Below, one piece after another: positions 23,218-35,189 of a stretch of DNA of 64,000 bases. The first letter of the stretch is position 1; each line of letters starts with the position of its first letter. A program made the translations under genes and the position numbers. The notes under the pieces are model-generated. The model made no database searches. It saw only the letters and a program-made list of their open reading frames with translations, and was not told the origin of the DNA. This DNA comes from Cryptomeria japonica (Eukaryota > Streptophyta > Pinopsida > Cupressales > Cupressaceae): positions 62,001-126,000 of the forward strand of contig NW_026729199.1 in NCBI RefSeq assembly GCF_030272615.1. Direction: 5' to 3'.

Positions 23218-23935
23218 TATCTGGAAAGAAAGGATTAGTGGATTTTTAAGGAATGACATTAACCCCTCCGAGGTGGTTTGGGCTAAGATAAAATACCAAT
23301 TTGTTGAGAATGTGATGGCTAGTGGATCTCATTATTGAAATAGTAAGGAAGATTATGATGTTCTAAGGAGATGGAAGATCCCATCCCACATGGACATTAA
23401 TATCAATCAACTCAAAAGAAGGATGTGATGTTGGTCTTTTTCTCCCAATGATTGGATTAAGGCTAACTTTGATGGGCCTGCTAAAGGGAACTCTGGGCCA
23501 GCTAGCTATGGTGGAGTTATCCAGGATTTTGCTAGCTTTTGCATAGGGGTGGTGGTCTTCCCCTTGGGGAACCAAAAAAGTCATTTGGTTAGCTATGAGC
23601 GCCCTCCAAGCTATTAAATTAGCACATCATTTGGGAGTCAAATTCTTATGGTTGGAAGGGGATTCTAAAAATAGTATCAATTGCCTCCTTGGTAAGCATC
23701 AACCTTCCTGGACAATTAAAAATATAATTGACATGGCCAAGGAGATGCTTCAAGGATTTGACTAGTGTTACATCTCTCATGATTATAGAGAGGCCAACAA
23801 GAACGTTGATTGGGCTGCCAATGAGGCAGTACGAAGTGGGAAATTGAAGATTTGGTATGGCAAGGGGGAGCTCCCTCTTGTGACACATGAAATTTTAAAT
23901 AATGAAAGATATCATGGTAAACAAGGTAGGATTTG
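23218..23935 (+). pseudogene. LINE RNase H domain (gamma)
   Basis: WIKANFDGPAKGNSGPASYG starts at 23453 and keeps the catalytic Asp. In other frames follow LWLEGDSKNS (Asp), the helix PSWTIKNIIDMAKE, and YREANKNVDWAANEA (near 23790) with the last Asp. One or two frame changes and some stops break it. Of the RNase H copies in the window, it keeps the fullest set of catalytic residues. Confidence 0.75.
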
Positions 23936-24129
23936 ATATCATTTCTCGATATGTTAGGGGTGGTCGTGGCATCATGAAAAAATATCCTAGGCAATCGAGA
24001 GGGAGGTATGTTATTAATTATCATATCATCTTGCATGCTTTGTGGGAGTTTTTTTCCTTTTGTACTTGAATCTTAAGAAATATCCATTTTCTTCTAGAGG
24101 CTTCTTCCCTGCTAAAAACAAAGTCTGCA

Positions 24130-25660
24130 GGGAAGAGTGGTATTTACTAGAAATTACAGTCAACTGATATTGATAAGAAGATGGGAAAAATCACAAGCGC
24201 ATGGAGGAGACTAAAATTGATAAATGGTAGGACCATCCCCAGGTTTGGGTTGTGCTGCAAGGAGCAAAATTGACAGATTACATGGAGAGAATGCAAGAAA
24301 GAAGGTCAAAAATCACTAGGATTTTCAAAAAGGGGTGGAATAAGAGCACCTTGACCATTGGCAGTAGAAAGGTTAAGGTGAATGAGACCATGATCGCTGA
24401 GACTACGGGTCTGTCGATGGATGGAATCAAATTCTATAGAGACTGGAAGCTGTCAGATACTGCTATGAAGAAATTCACTAAGGATGAGGAGGAGAAAGCA
24501 AAACTGGTGAAGGGAAGCAACACTTACACATCCCCTAAGGTAATCAAGATGATATGGTGATGGATTTTGTTTACTATTATGGAATTCATAACTTTATATG
24601 GTAGATATACCAGAGTTTATAGCTACCATTTTGTTATTCTCAACCATTTCTCGTACAAGGAGAAAATTTCTCTCCCCTACTACTTGTTATGTGCCCTAAA
24701 TGTCAGGATTATGGATGCTATCTCTAATCCAAAAACTAATCCAGCTCTACATGAGGGTCTTATGGTGGTTCTTTATAACCATATCAAGAATACCACTATT
24801 CAATTGAATATTTTTGAGGTTTCTGAGTTAGACAAAGAGTTGGATGATTTAGATGATGATGATGGTGAGGGATATGACACAGAGGCAGATGTTGAGGTGG
24901 ACCCCCATAACAATAGGTTGAGCAAGTGTAAAAGGAAAACTAGGAAAGAGGATCAAGGTAAAGGGTCATTTAGAAGGAAGCAAAAGGGGGAAGATGATGA
25001 TAGTTGGTATGAGGAAGAAGATGAGACTGAAGATGATATGGAGACAGACAGTGAGGAGGTTCAAATTATTTCTAGCTAGAAGAAAAAGGGGAAGATGCTG
25101 AGAGGTGAGGATTTAGGAGCTAAGTATCGTTCACCCCTTCCTACTAACTCCAAGGACCACAGTAAGGGCTTGGTTGGGGAGGACATCTCCATGAAGGAAG
25201 CTAAGATTGCTGAGTGGAAGGAGGTGGTTCTAAAGGTGAACTTGGATCCCACGGGAGACAAGGCCCAAGATGACTCCCCTCTAGATATTGACCTTTCTTT
25301 CAAAAATGACACAGACTGCTTCAATAAGGTCTTCCTTTGGGTTCAGAAGATAATGAAAAGCATAAAATCCAAATAGGTCTAGGAGGCCAGTAAAATTTAA
25401 GATTTAAAAGCTATTGGCACTGGTGAATTCAGTTTCCTCACTGACTGCTTAAGTGAGCTTACCAAAGCTATCAACAATGCAGAGGATATCATAAATACCC
25501 AATGCAATAGCTTTCAATTCTTGGAATATAGAGTTTGGGCTACTGAAAAGAGGATGGAAGGGGTTGAGAAGACTCTCAAAAAGATTGAACAGTAGAGTCA
25601 CAAATTTTTAAAGGTTGCCTCAGACAGCATTAAGGTCCTTATCACCAAGCTTGAAACAAC
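24130..25660 (+). pseudogene. Extra LINE gene downstream of RNase H (ORF3-like), gamma
   Basis: The best-preserved copy. From 24252 to about 25660 one reading frame runs without any frameshift and is cut only by six stops (24558 TGA; 25077, 25374, 25380 and 25593 TAG; 25398 TAA). Blocks: LTDYMERMQERRSKITRIFK, KKGWNKSTLTIGSRKVKVNE, TTGLSMDGIKFYRDWKLSD; core MEFITLYGRYTRVYSYHFVI, LNHFSYKEKISLPYYLL, NPALHEGLMVVLY; a strongly acidic run (about 24830-24900, ELDDLDDDDGEGYD), basic KCKRKTRKEDQGKGSFRRKQ, a second acidic run (25000-25075), and a C-terminal helical end (EKRMEGVEKTLKKIEQ). The acidic and basic tracts suggest nucleic-acid or chaperone-like contacts; that is inference. Confidence 0.65.
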
Positions 25661-27848
25661 TATACATATATCATACATTTAAAAGCATTTTGAAAACCAT
25701 TAAGATAAATCTAACAACCATAACAAATCTATGACATAATATCATGTCAAATCTACAACTGAATCATATAATTCAGAAGGAACATAAGAAACATCTTATT
25801 CTTCACTTTTAAAATCTTTATATAGGAAGATTTTCATAATCATGTTTAAATTATACAATAGAAAAGTCATGTCTTTTTTATTTATTGAAGGACAAAAACC
25901 CTTCATATTCTTCAACAATTCAACAAAAATGATAAAATGAAAAGGCCAAGACTTTCCATTACTAATTTTCAGATTAAGTTCACCACTAAGCGAAAAAATC
26001 AGGCTAGCATTAAGCATGGCTAATCAAAACAAGATGGTCCAAAAATCTCCTCCAAACATTATCATAATACAATCACACTACATTGATAACAGGTTGAACC
26101 AAATTGAACCAGCAACTGCTAATGTTTTCCCTATATAGGAAAAACCCAATTCAAGAACAAAACCACAATTAAAAAAAATTATGCATCCCTCATAGTTTGC
26201 TGGTAGTATATATTCAAATATAAAAATTGCTCTGTATCATATGCAATGATAAAGCTACCATTCTGTTGCGGCTTCAAATTTCCAAATAATTTCAAGTACC
26301 CTACTATTAAAAATGGTGGTCACTTCATGGAAATGACACATAATGGATGATTAATGATTTGAACAACTAGATTGAAGGAGGATATGAATAAATTAATTCC
26401 AATGGACCCCATGAAATACTAGTGTTTTTTATCTGTAGAAAAGATGATATGAACAGAGAATTTAAATGAATGAAATATTAAAATACAAGAAATACCCATT
26501 TCATAAAATCAAGTGTCCAAGCTCCACTAAAAATATTAGATCTGTACAATGTGTTTTTGGCTGTAGACCATATAGAAGATCGTAAGAAGGCTGAAAAGCC
26601 TTTTATTTCAACCTACATGAAATAAAATGTCGACTTGGAATGGAAATGTATGCAAATATCAAATATGATGAAGACGCATTTTATAAGTGAATGTTTCCTA
26701 CCACCAAAAAAAAATCAGATTCGTATCTAGAGTTTAAGGTTGCCAACCCAACAAAAACCCGAAAGATAGCTTAAAGAAAGGTTATTGACTAACTAGTTTG
26801 CATATTAATTTCAAAGGGTTTTGTTAATTTTAATGTAAAATGGTGACTTTTCACCCCAAAAGGGGTATGGTGCCCATTCAACCACATATATAAGTGGTTA
26901 AAAACTGTAAATATGAGGGGGCAGTGAGAGGAAAATATAGGAGAGAGTCTTAATAATACTGTACTATTTTAAACCTTTTAATACAATCAGTTGTTTTCCT
27001 TCGCATATGTGTTGTGAGTGATTTCATTTTCTATAAGCAGTTGTTTGTGATATTATCTAAAAAAGATAAGTTTATTCGTATTCTTATAGTGAAGTTTATG
27101 TTTTTACGTTATAAACTTGGATTAATAGGATCTAGTTGCGAATTGTAATTGTTCCTTGTAGTTCTTCCTTGGATGGTCCTTTAAGGTTAAGGTTAAATTC
27201 ATTCAAGCGGTTTATGATATAAACATTTAGCAGATCTCTTAAGAAACAATAACTGACAAATTTACCAAAGGGGGTAGGTTTAAAAACTATCTTGCAAATC
27301 ATACATTAAGTCCTAGAGAAATATAAGACTCTGTAGCCCAAATAACAGGAAAGACACTGGTCATTCACAAATCACAACATTTACCATATTAATTACTTTT
27401 ACATTAAAGCAATAGGACTAGTTGAGTAGGACACATAAAACCAATTAGCAATAGTATACATACTTCTAAATTTCAATTACAAAGATCAAATAGCTTCCAC
27501 AGTTCAACAATCTTGAACTCATCTACAAGCCACTCATCCTAGGAACCTATGTCATTCTGAGATAGGAGGAAGTTAGATTAAGATAAACAATCTGCTATAA
27601 AATGTATTAGTCATTGAAAGCCACTAGTGAATAGGTATACCCGCCAAGGTCTTGTAGAGCCTAAAGTGAGGGAGTTAGTAACCACATAGGTTCAGTCTAT
27701 AAGGTGGCGAAGTCAATTGGAGGGTTTGATCATAGGAGTTGGCATTTCCTTAGAACCTATCCAATCCGTTGATTTGAGATTCAACACATTCAACACCATA
27801 TTTTGTATCTATAGAAATCTCTGTCATACAATCTCTTACATATTTTAC
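25661..27848. other. Intergenic, nothing firm
   Basis: AT-rich. A segment near 26815-27010 with a TATATAAG-like box has the feel of a retroelement terminal repeat, but no matching partner, primer site or end motif was found, so I make no call. Confidence 0.4.
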
Positions 27849-28470
<622 letters not shown>

Positions 28471-30099
28471 ATACGCCTGATTGCCCTGCTCGCTATGTTC
28501 TCTTACTCTAACTAGTAATCCAGACTCTACCTGAGATTTCTTTGGAATCAATATTACTCCACTTCCTGCTCTTTTGTTTTTTTCTTCACACTGGAATGTG
28601 CTTGCACTGGTGGTTTGTAAACTATTGTCAATGTGCTTGATCTTATAGGGTGGCAAGGTCGGCATATTCTACTTAATGGTGAGATCTTTGCCATATTCCA
28701 CTTAACGTTGAGATAGAGTGGGGGTTTAATTTGTCTTTGATCCACGCTCTTGTTGAGGGTTACCCTCGGGCCTCGATTTTCAAGACAACGGCTCATGCAA
28801 CTTGTATTTTAGTGTTTTTTCAGTTCCCCATTGTTTCGCAACATATAGAAGAATATAAATAGAATATAACTAGCACTTATCTGTTGGTTTCTCCCTTAAT
28901 GTTTTTTGCTTGCATTCCATGCAAGTCTCTGCTCTTTATTTAGAACTGTTTGTTAACAAAGTCTCTTATTTTTTTAGTTTACATCGGTAGTCAAACTTTG
29001 ATTTAGTTCTCTTCTTGGGTGATTTGATTAATGAAAGATAATACAGTTTTATTTTCATCTCTACTGTATGCACATAGCGCAGTCTTTATTTAGAATCCTG
29101 ATTTAATGAGATCTAATATTCATTCAATTTAGTGTCATAGATTACAAGATACATTGACAGCTTTCCTAGTGCTGAATCTAGTCTGGGCGATGAAAAATTT
29201 AAAATTTCTGTGGTCTCGTTCAACGCCTTCACTAAACAGAATTTTTGCTTGCTTAACATTATCAAACCTGTCTGCCTGTGACATTTCCACCTCTGTAGTT
29301 TCTATCTCAAAACAACCCTCGAAGCTAAGCCGAGGCATTTATATATATTTGAAGGGAAAATTAATTTTGTTATACAATACTACACATCTGCAAATTAGCA
29401 CGTAGCATTAGACTTTCATTTATTTTCCATACACGTTCACTCCAACTATAACCCTCACAATGGTTGCATATCTTTTACAATCATTTTCTTTATACAAAAG
29501 TTAAATCAATAGGATTTGAATTTGAGAGAGAAGTCAATTATAAGATAACGTTTTCTACCATATTTATATGGATCATCAAGAAATTTATGGTTCTTGTCAT
29601 CTCTAAACTACATTAGGAATCCAGACAAACAATTACATATGCATGGCAAACAATAGAGACAACTTTCATCCCATTAAAATTAACTTGGTTAAGGTCTCAC
29701 ACATTGTATATTACATAAGCTAACCTAGATATCTAAAAGGAAGACAACACAAGAAATGAAAGATTTATCTAAGGGATAAACATTGCTTGTTCAATACAAA
29801 AAAATCAAATCCCAATTACATCCAAATAACAAGGTCATCACAATCTTAACATGACATAAAATGTAGTGAAAAATTAAAATAAAATAAAATATGAGATCTC
29901 ATCTCTAAAGGTTAGACAAGAATGAAGTTGGGTCACACTACTTTTTCACTTGAATAATTTGTCATTCTTCATCCTTCAACTTCTAGCACATTTTCTATGA
30001 GGAATTAAGAACTCTTCACAAAACATCATAAATTTATTACTATTTCTCTTAGTCTTCTCATGTAAAAAAGTTGAAGAATATAAAAAATCTTCATAATAT
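28471..30099. other. Intergenic; one unassigned minus-strand frame
   Basis: A 67-codon minus-strand frame at 29135-29338 (start MPRLSFEGCFEIETTE) has a less AT-biased, gene-like composition, but I recognise nothing in it and see no clear splice context. The rest is AT-rich with no call. Confidence 0.25.
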
Positions 30100-31040
30100 C
30101 AAGAGAGATTGTCATATAGAGTGAAATATTACTCCTCTCTATCCAATAGTATGGAAACATGACACACTTCCACACCATATACCAACCTTCCTACATAACA
30201 ACCAATGGATATGACTATTTGTGAGAGCCCACATGGGTCCTCTTCCAAGAGTACAAGGTATAGTTCTTCATTATCCATATTTTGAAAGTCATAGGTTGAC
30301 TTTGTTCCTTGAACCAATTACCTAGGTTTTCCCAAATGGGGGCTTTTAAAAAGGTATCTCTCCAAACCCCCAAAAAACTTCGTCCACCCTTATCCCGATA
30401 CCCTACCCATAGGTATTTTGGTTGAAATCTAAAGATGAGATCTTCACAAAAAATTTCATGTTCAAAATATCTACATGGCCTTGCACTCTTATGCCTAATT
30501 ATGGACCCTAGAAACACAACTAAACACCATTACATTGAACTAAATTTATAAAATAAAAATTTTGGCACTTATACTTTGGTTCATAGAAACTTATATTTTG
30601 CTTCATACTTAAAAGCCCTTAATTCATATTGGATTGTTATATTTTTCTCACTAGAATACATTAACAAAATCACATTACTTCATAATGTGGAGCAATGTAA
30701 TTAAGATGCAAATGAATTTCCCTTCTCCCATTAGCTTTTGTATATTCACATATTTTTCTACAAACATGAACATATATATTATATTTGTAACCAAAGCAAC
30801 AAAATTATTATCATATCAAATTGAGCTCACATACCTTAAATATGCAATTGAACCCTAAACTCATACATCACTAGCATGAGCATAAACCAACCTCATCAAA
30901 TAGTGTAACTAAATCTTGTTATTGAATTATTAAATTCACATCTCTAACTATTGAAATTTTGTTAAAGTATAGTTTCTATATTAAGTCAATTTTAAATAAT
31001 CTAACAAATTAAGTTTAGAAGTCAATTCAACATCTAAATC
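30100..31040. repeat. Repeat R, third copy, interrupted
   Basis: Homologous to 22165-23105 and 55070-56010 at visibly lower identity. Homology stops abruptly after CATCTAAAT at 31040, where element epsilon begins. The minus strand retains a 100-codon frame (30215-30517) with QPKYLWVGYRDKGGRSFLGV. Confidence 0.65.
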
Positions 31041-32764
31041 TTTATTGGGAAGTAACCGATGGAGTGGCATGCATGAGGAATAACAAGGGCTAGGCTTTCA
31101 GGAAGCATTGCCAGTGAGGAAGGTGAGGAGGACCCGGATGGAGATGGCCATAGGTCTGAGTGTTTTCCGCCCTCCTTTATTCTTCCTAGTGGCTCAATTG
31201 GTTGGCATTGCGAATGGTGGGGGTATCAGCTAGTTTGGTTTGCGGTAGACGTTCTTGATCCTTCACTGGCCCCTGTTAATTGTGGCCTCCACCATGTGTG
31301 GTTTCTTTATACTCTCATGATGGCTAGGGTTTGTGGATCTAGTTTTTGTTTCCTCATTGGTGGGGGTAGGGTTGTCTTCTTGGAAATTGCTACAGCAAAG
31401 GAGTTTGAAGCTGAGGTTGGGGATGAGATCTTGTTTCTCAGGAATGGATGCAGTAGGGGTGTTTGGGATCCAAGTGGAGTTGTCTTTGTAGACAAAGGTT
31501 TCTCTTCCCCTTTGGTTGTTGCTTTAGCGGATCTCCCTTCTTTTTGGGTCTGGGTTGTGAGGTTGCAGGGTGCCTTTTGTCCTGTTTCTGGTTCCTCCCT
31601 AGTTGCCTCTTTGTTTTTTGTCTTGTCACTTTTATCTCAGTTTAATGGGTTATTTCTAGTGCTTTCTATTGAGGTGGTCCAATCCTTTTTTGAGGATGAG
31701 ATGGTGGGTATTGAAAATAACTTCTCTCATATTGAGGTGGAGACGAAGATTGTGTATTTTGTTCGTAGGAGTTGGTGGGAGGTTGTTATTGCTCATTATT
31801 GTGGATGGCCTAGTTCTGAGGTTGTTTGTATGGTTTTATTCTCTCCCTCTATCCCTATTGAGGCAGTGATATTGGGGGGCCTTTTGTTCTCAGATCTGAG
31901 CGCTATCTCTCTTGTTTTGGATGCCCTATTTCTTGAGGTTGATGGTGTGTTTTTTGTTCTCCTCTTGTTGTCGAGTTTCTTTCTCTTTTCTTCTATAGAG
32001 GTGGAGATATTGGTGGCGCTTGTCAGCTGGTAATTTGTCTCGTTCAAGCCTTTGCTTATGCTTAAGGTTTCGGGAGCCTTTTCAAAACCCATTTGTCCAG
32101 ATAAGTGTTATGGGGCTATTCTTTGGTTATTGGACTGTGTTTTACAGCCCGAAGCTATGATCCTTTTGTTGATGGTCTTCATCTTATCTTCTCCTTTTGT
32201 GGTGGTTCTCTATCTTTTGGAGGTGGAGAGGATTTTTGCTAGTAGATGGACATTGATCAAAGGTGGTGTCGTTGTTGTATTATTTATGTTGTCTTCTATG
32301 GAGATGAAGTCGAATGATGTGTCTATTTTCAAGAGCCGCTGGTGGTATTTGGCAGATCTGCTGTCAAGTTGTGGGAGCCTTGGAAAACCTTCATTCAAGG
32401 TTGAGGGAGCCTAGAATAGCCCTACTTCTTGTTAGGGAAGCTCGGTTATTGGTTGTGGGAGACAATCAAAACCCATCAAGGTTGGGGGAGTGTGGCAAAA
32501 CCTCATGTCTCTTGTTTTCACTAAGGATGGACTGCATGCTGATAGTTTTCAAGGGCCCAATTTAGCCAGTTCTTATTTTTGGTTAAAGTCAAGATTTTGG
32601 TTTGGTTTGGAGAAGTTGTTTCAGGTTATGGGAGCCTAGGAGAATATATTTTGTTCAAGTTATGGGAGCCTGGTAAAACCCACTAAACAGGTTATGGGTG
32701 CTTGGGAAAACCCTTGTTTTTTGTTGAAGGTTAAGGTAGCCTTGATAAAACCCTTGTGTTAGTG
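31041..32764 (+). mobile_element. Retroposon epsilon, relative of delta, 3' end lost
   Basis: It shares with delta a short N-terminal-like phrase (SGS then an acidic Asp/Glu run), repeated S-(I/S)-E-V codons through a 245-codon G/T-rich open frame (31296-32033), the phrase TTTTCAAGGGCC near 32547 (10148 in delta), and an array of GGGAGCC...AAAACCC motifs (32065-32764). It is cut at 32764, just after CCCTTGTGTTAGTG, where a Ty3/gypsy fossil starts; delta continues past the same point (10382). No reverse transcriptase belongs to it. Confidence 0.6.
32065..32764 (+). repeat. Degenerate array of GGGAGCC...AAAACCC motifs
   Basis: About nine motifs, for example GGTTTCGGGAGCCTTTTCAA followed by AACCC (32067), TTGTGGGAGCCTTGGAAAAC (32369), TTATGGGAGCCTGGTAAAAC (near 32661) and TTATGGGTGCTTGGGAAAAC (near 32693). 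The order and neighbouring phrases match those in delta at 10015-10382. Confidence 0.65.
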
Positions 32765-34245
32765 TGAGGATTAAGAGAGATAGTAAAAGAAGATCTTCAA
32801 AAACTACTAGATGTAGGATTTATATACCCAATTTCTAACAGCCAATGGGTATCCCCTCTGGTTATAGTGCCTAAAAAGAATGGAAAATTTAGGGTTTGTG
32901 TAGATTATAGAGAACTTAATGTTGCAACTAAGAAGGGTCACTTCCCACTTCCTTTTATTGACTAAGTGTTGGATTCTTATGTAGGTACTTCTAATTATTA
33001 GATGGTTTTATTGGATATAACCAGATAAGCATTGAACCTAAGGACCAAGAAAAAACAACCTTTACCTACCCATGGGGGGACCTATTCTGTACTCCCATTT
33101 GGTTTATGTAACCCTCCACTTACTTTTTTAGAGAGCAGTCATAAGAATATTCTCTAATTTCTCACATTGCATGGACATTTACATGGATGAATTGACTACA
33201 TATGGGGGTACATATGAGGAAGCATTAAGTCACTTGAAATTTTTTTTGTAGTAATGTGAGGATCATAATCTATCCTTGAATAGTGAAAAATATTTTATAA
33301 TGATGCAAGGAGTTGTGCTTGGCCATTTCATTCATAGGCTTGTTTCTAGGTTGACCCTGCTAAAATAGAGGTAATTCTCAATCTCTCTACTCCTAGTAAA
33401 TAAAAATAGTGTTAGAAGTTTTTTAGGACATGAAGGGTATTATAGGAGGTTTATAAATAATTTCAAAATAATGGCAAGACCATTGTATAATCTATTGACA
33501 AAAGATGTTCAATTCCAATGGACAACACAGTGTGAGAAAGCTTTCTCTGAATTTAAATTAGCACTGACCCCAAGCACTTGTTCTTAAAGGACCCTAATGG
33601 ACACTTCCCTTTCATATCCACACCAATTCATCAAATTATGCTCCAGGTATTTTTTTGGTCCAAAAAGAAGCCAATGTGGAAAATTCTATTTACTTTATCA
33701 GTAAAAATTTGTAAGGACCTGAATTGAAATACACTATCAAAGAGAAAGAGATGTTGGAATTCATATATGCACTTAATAAGTTCAACCACTACATCACTAG
33801 TTGTCAGATCTTTGTTCATAGAGATCATGCAGTCATCAAATACCTCATGAACAAACCCTCAATTTCAGGAAGATTAGCACAATGGATATTCTTGATGCAA
33901 GAAATTGATATCACCATTATCGATAAACCAGGGAAAGCCAATGTGGTAGAATATTTCAATCAAGATTGAAAACAAATGAAGATCTACAAGTCATTAATGG
34001 TTCATTTCCAAAAGAACATTTGTTCTCTTTTGCTATTTATACACCTTGGTATGCTGACATAGCTAATACCTAGTTTCTCATGGGATTCCTCCTCATTTTT
34101 CACCAAAATAAAAGAGATTGCTTGTTGAAAAGATCTTCAATTCCTCTTGGGAAATAGGGTGCCTATTCTATACTAGACAACCAAGTAATGAGAAAGTGTG
34201 TCCAGGAGCATGAAACTTATGACATCTCTCTAAGGGGTACTAAAG
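32765..34245 (+). mobile_element. Ty3/gypsy LTR-retrotransposon fossil (internal pol fragment)
   Basis: An old, broken fragment of a plant Ty3/gypsy pol region. Parts in order: reverse transcriptase (about 32780-33540), RNase H (about 33590-33970) and the beginning of integrase up to its zinc-binding region (to about 34245). There are no terminal repeats, gag or protease. It is clearly broken, with roughly ten or more breaks, and is probably ancient. It abuts the cut 3' end of retroposon epsilon. Confidence 0.85.
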
Positions 34246-35189
34246 CTATATAAATGTGTCAATTGTTTACCTCAACTTTTAGAATTAACTACTTTCATTG
34301 TAAATTAGATTAGATCCATCTAAGAACTTCATCATTGTTTATGAATTGCATGCACTTTATGCTCCATCATATTCAATTTCCTCTTGACTCATTTTAGCAT
34401 CTACAAATTAATTTTTATTTATCTATCAAAAGTAAGAACGATTTCCTCTAACCAGGGATACAATGATGAAAATGTCTATTGTACTTAGTAATTTTATTAT
34501 TGTTGTTTATCACATTAATATGCAACAATGAACATGAGACAAGTAAATGGGTAGCTAAAACAACTATAAAGAGAATATAAGAAAGAACCAAGATTAGGTA
34601 TGTAATGTGTATATTGTAATGAAACAACTATAGAAGGTTGATTAGGATGAATGAGTAGAATGGATAAGAGTAATATTTGTTTGAGGCTACTTGCACCACA
34701 ATGCACATATTGTAGTTTCATATTGTAGAGTAATCTTTTGTAGAATGAGAGTCTTTAGAATGGTGAAAAAAATGGATTACAAGTGCAATATGATCAAAAG
34801 GTTTGTTGAGATAGATTTTACCTCATGTTGGAAAATTTGTACTGTAATGAAGACACATTTTGTAACATTTGCCTTATGATCAAAATAGAAGGTAAATAAG
34901 TTTGTAAAACAATGCAATGTGATGATCGAGTGAAATTAATGGTGGGTGGTGGAATATTATGCTAGATAGGAAGTGGAAGGGATTGGCTAGTGGTATGGTG
35001 TGATACTATATGAGGGATATTTTGAGAAATTAAATTGAGAATAGAGGAAGGTGAGATATAAGAATATTGATTAATATAATTCTCACCTAAAATCTAAAAC
35101 TTATGTGAGTAGAATTACCATTAAGTGCATCAATAGACATGATGGAAGAAATGAATGTAAGAATCAAAGGTACAATCAGGGGTATAGAT
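34246..35189. other. Intergenic, nothing recognised
   Basis: AT-rich, with no coding or repeat signal that I can support. Confidence 0.5.

Larger units (their letters stand above)
6911..23309 (+). repeat. Duplicon A, copy A1
   Basis: Bases 6911-8493 match 45367-46636, and 13607-23309 match 46637-56202, in the same orientation, with mismatches at a few percent in the stretches compared by eye. The 8494-13606 stretch is present only here. The copies contain the same LINE (alpha), repeat R and the first 90 bases of LINE gamma, so these insertions predate the duplication. Each copy has its own small deletions. Confidence 0.9.
23218..25660 (+). mobile_element. L1-type LINE fragment, copy gamma
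   Basis: It begins with the pre-RNase H helix (WKERISGFLRNDINPSEVVW), continues through RNase H and ends in the extra gene. No hairpin tail or A-run follows, so the 3' end is lost. The first 90 bases are also in A2 (to 56202), where the duplicon stops inside this element. No target-site duplication was found. Confidence 0.7.

Noticed and set aside
26815-27010. Possible LTR fragment with TATA-like box
   Set aside because: No partner copy, primer-binding site or matched ends.
28554-28796. 80-codon minus-strand frame upstream of the E2 pseudogene
   Set aside because: No similarity to an E2 N-terminus or other domain; it probably belongs to unrelated repeat sequence.
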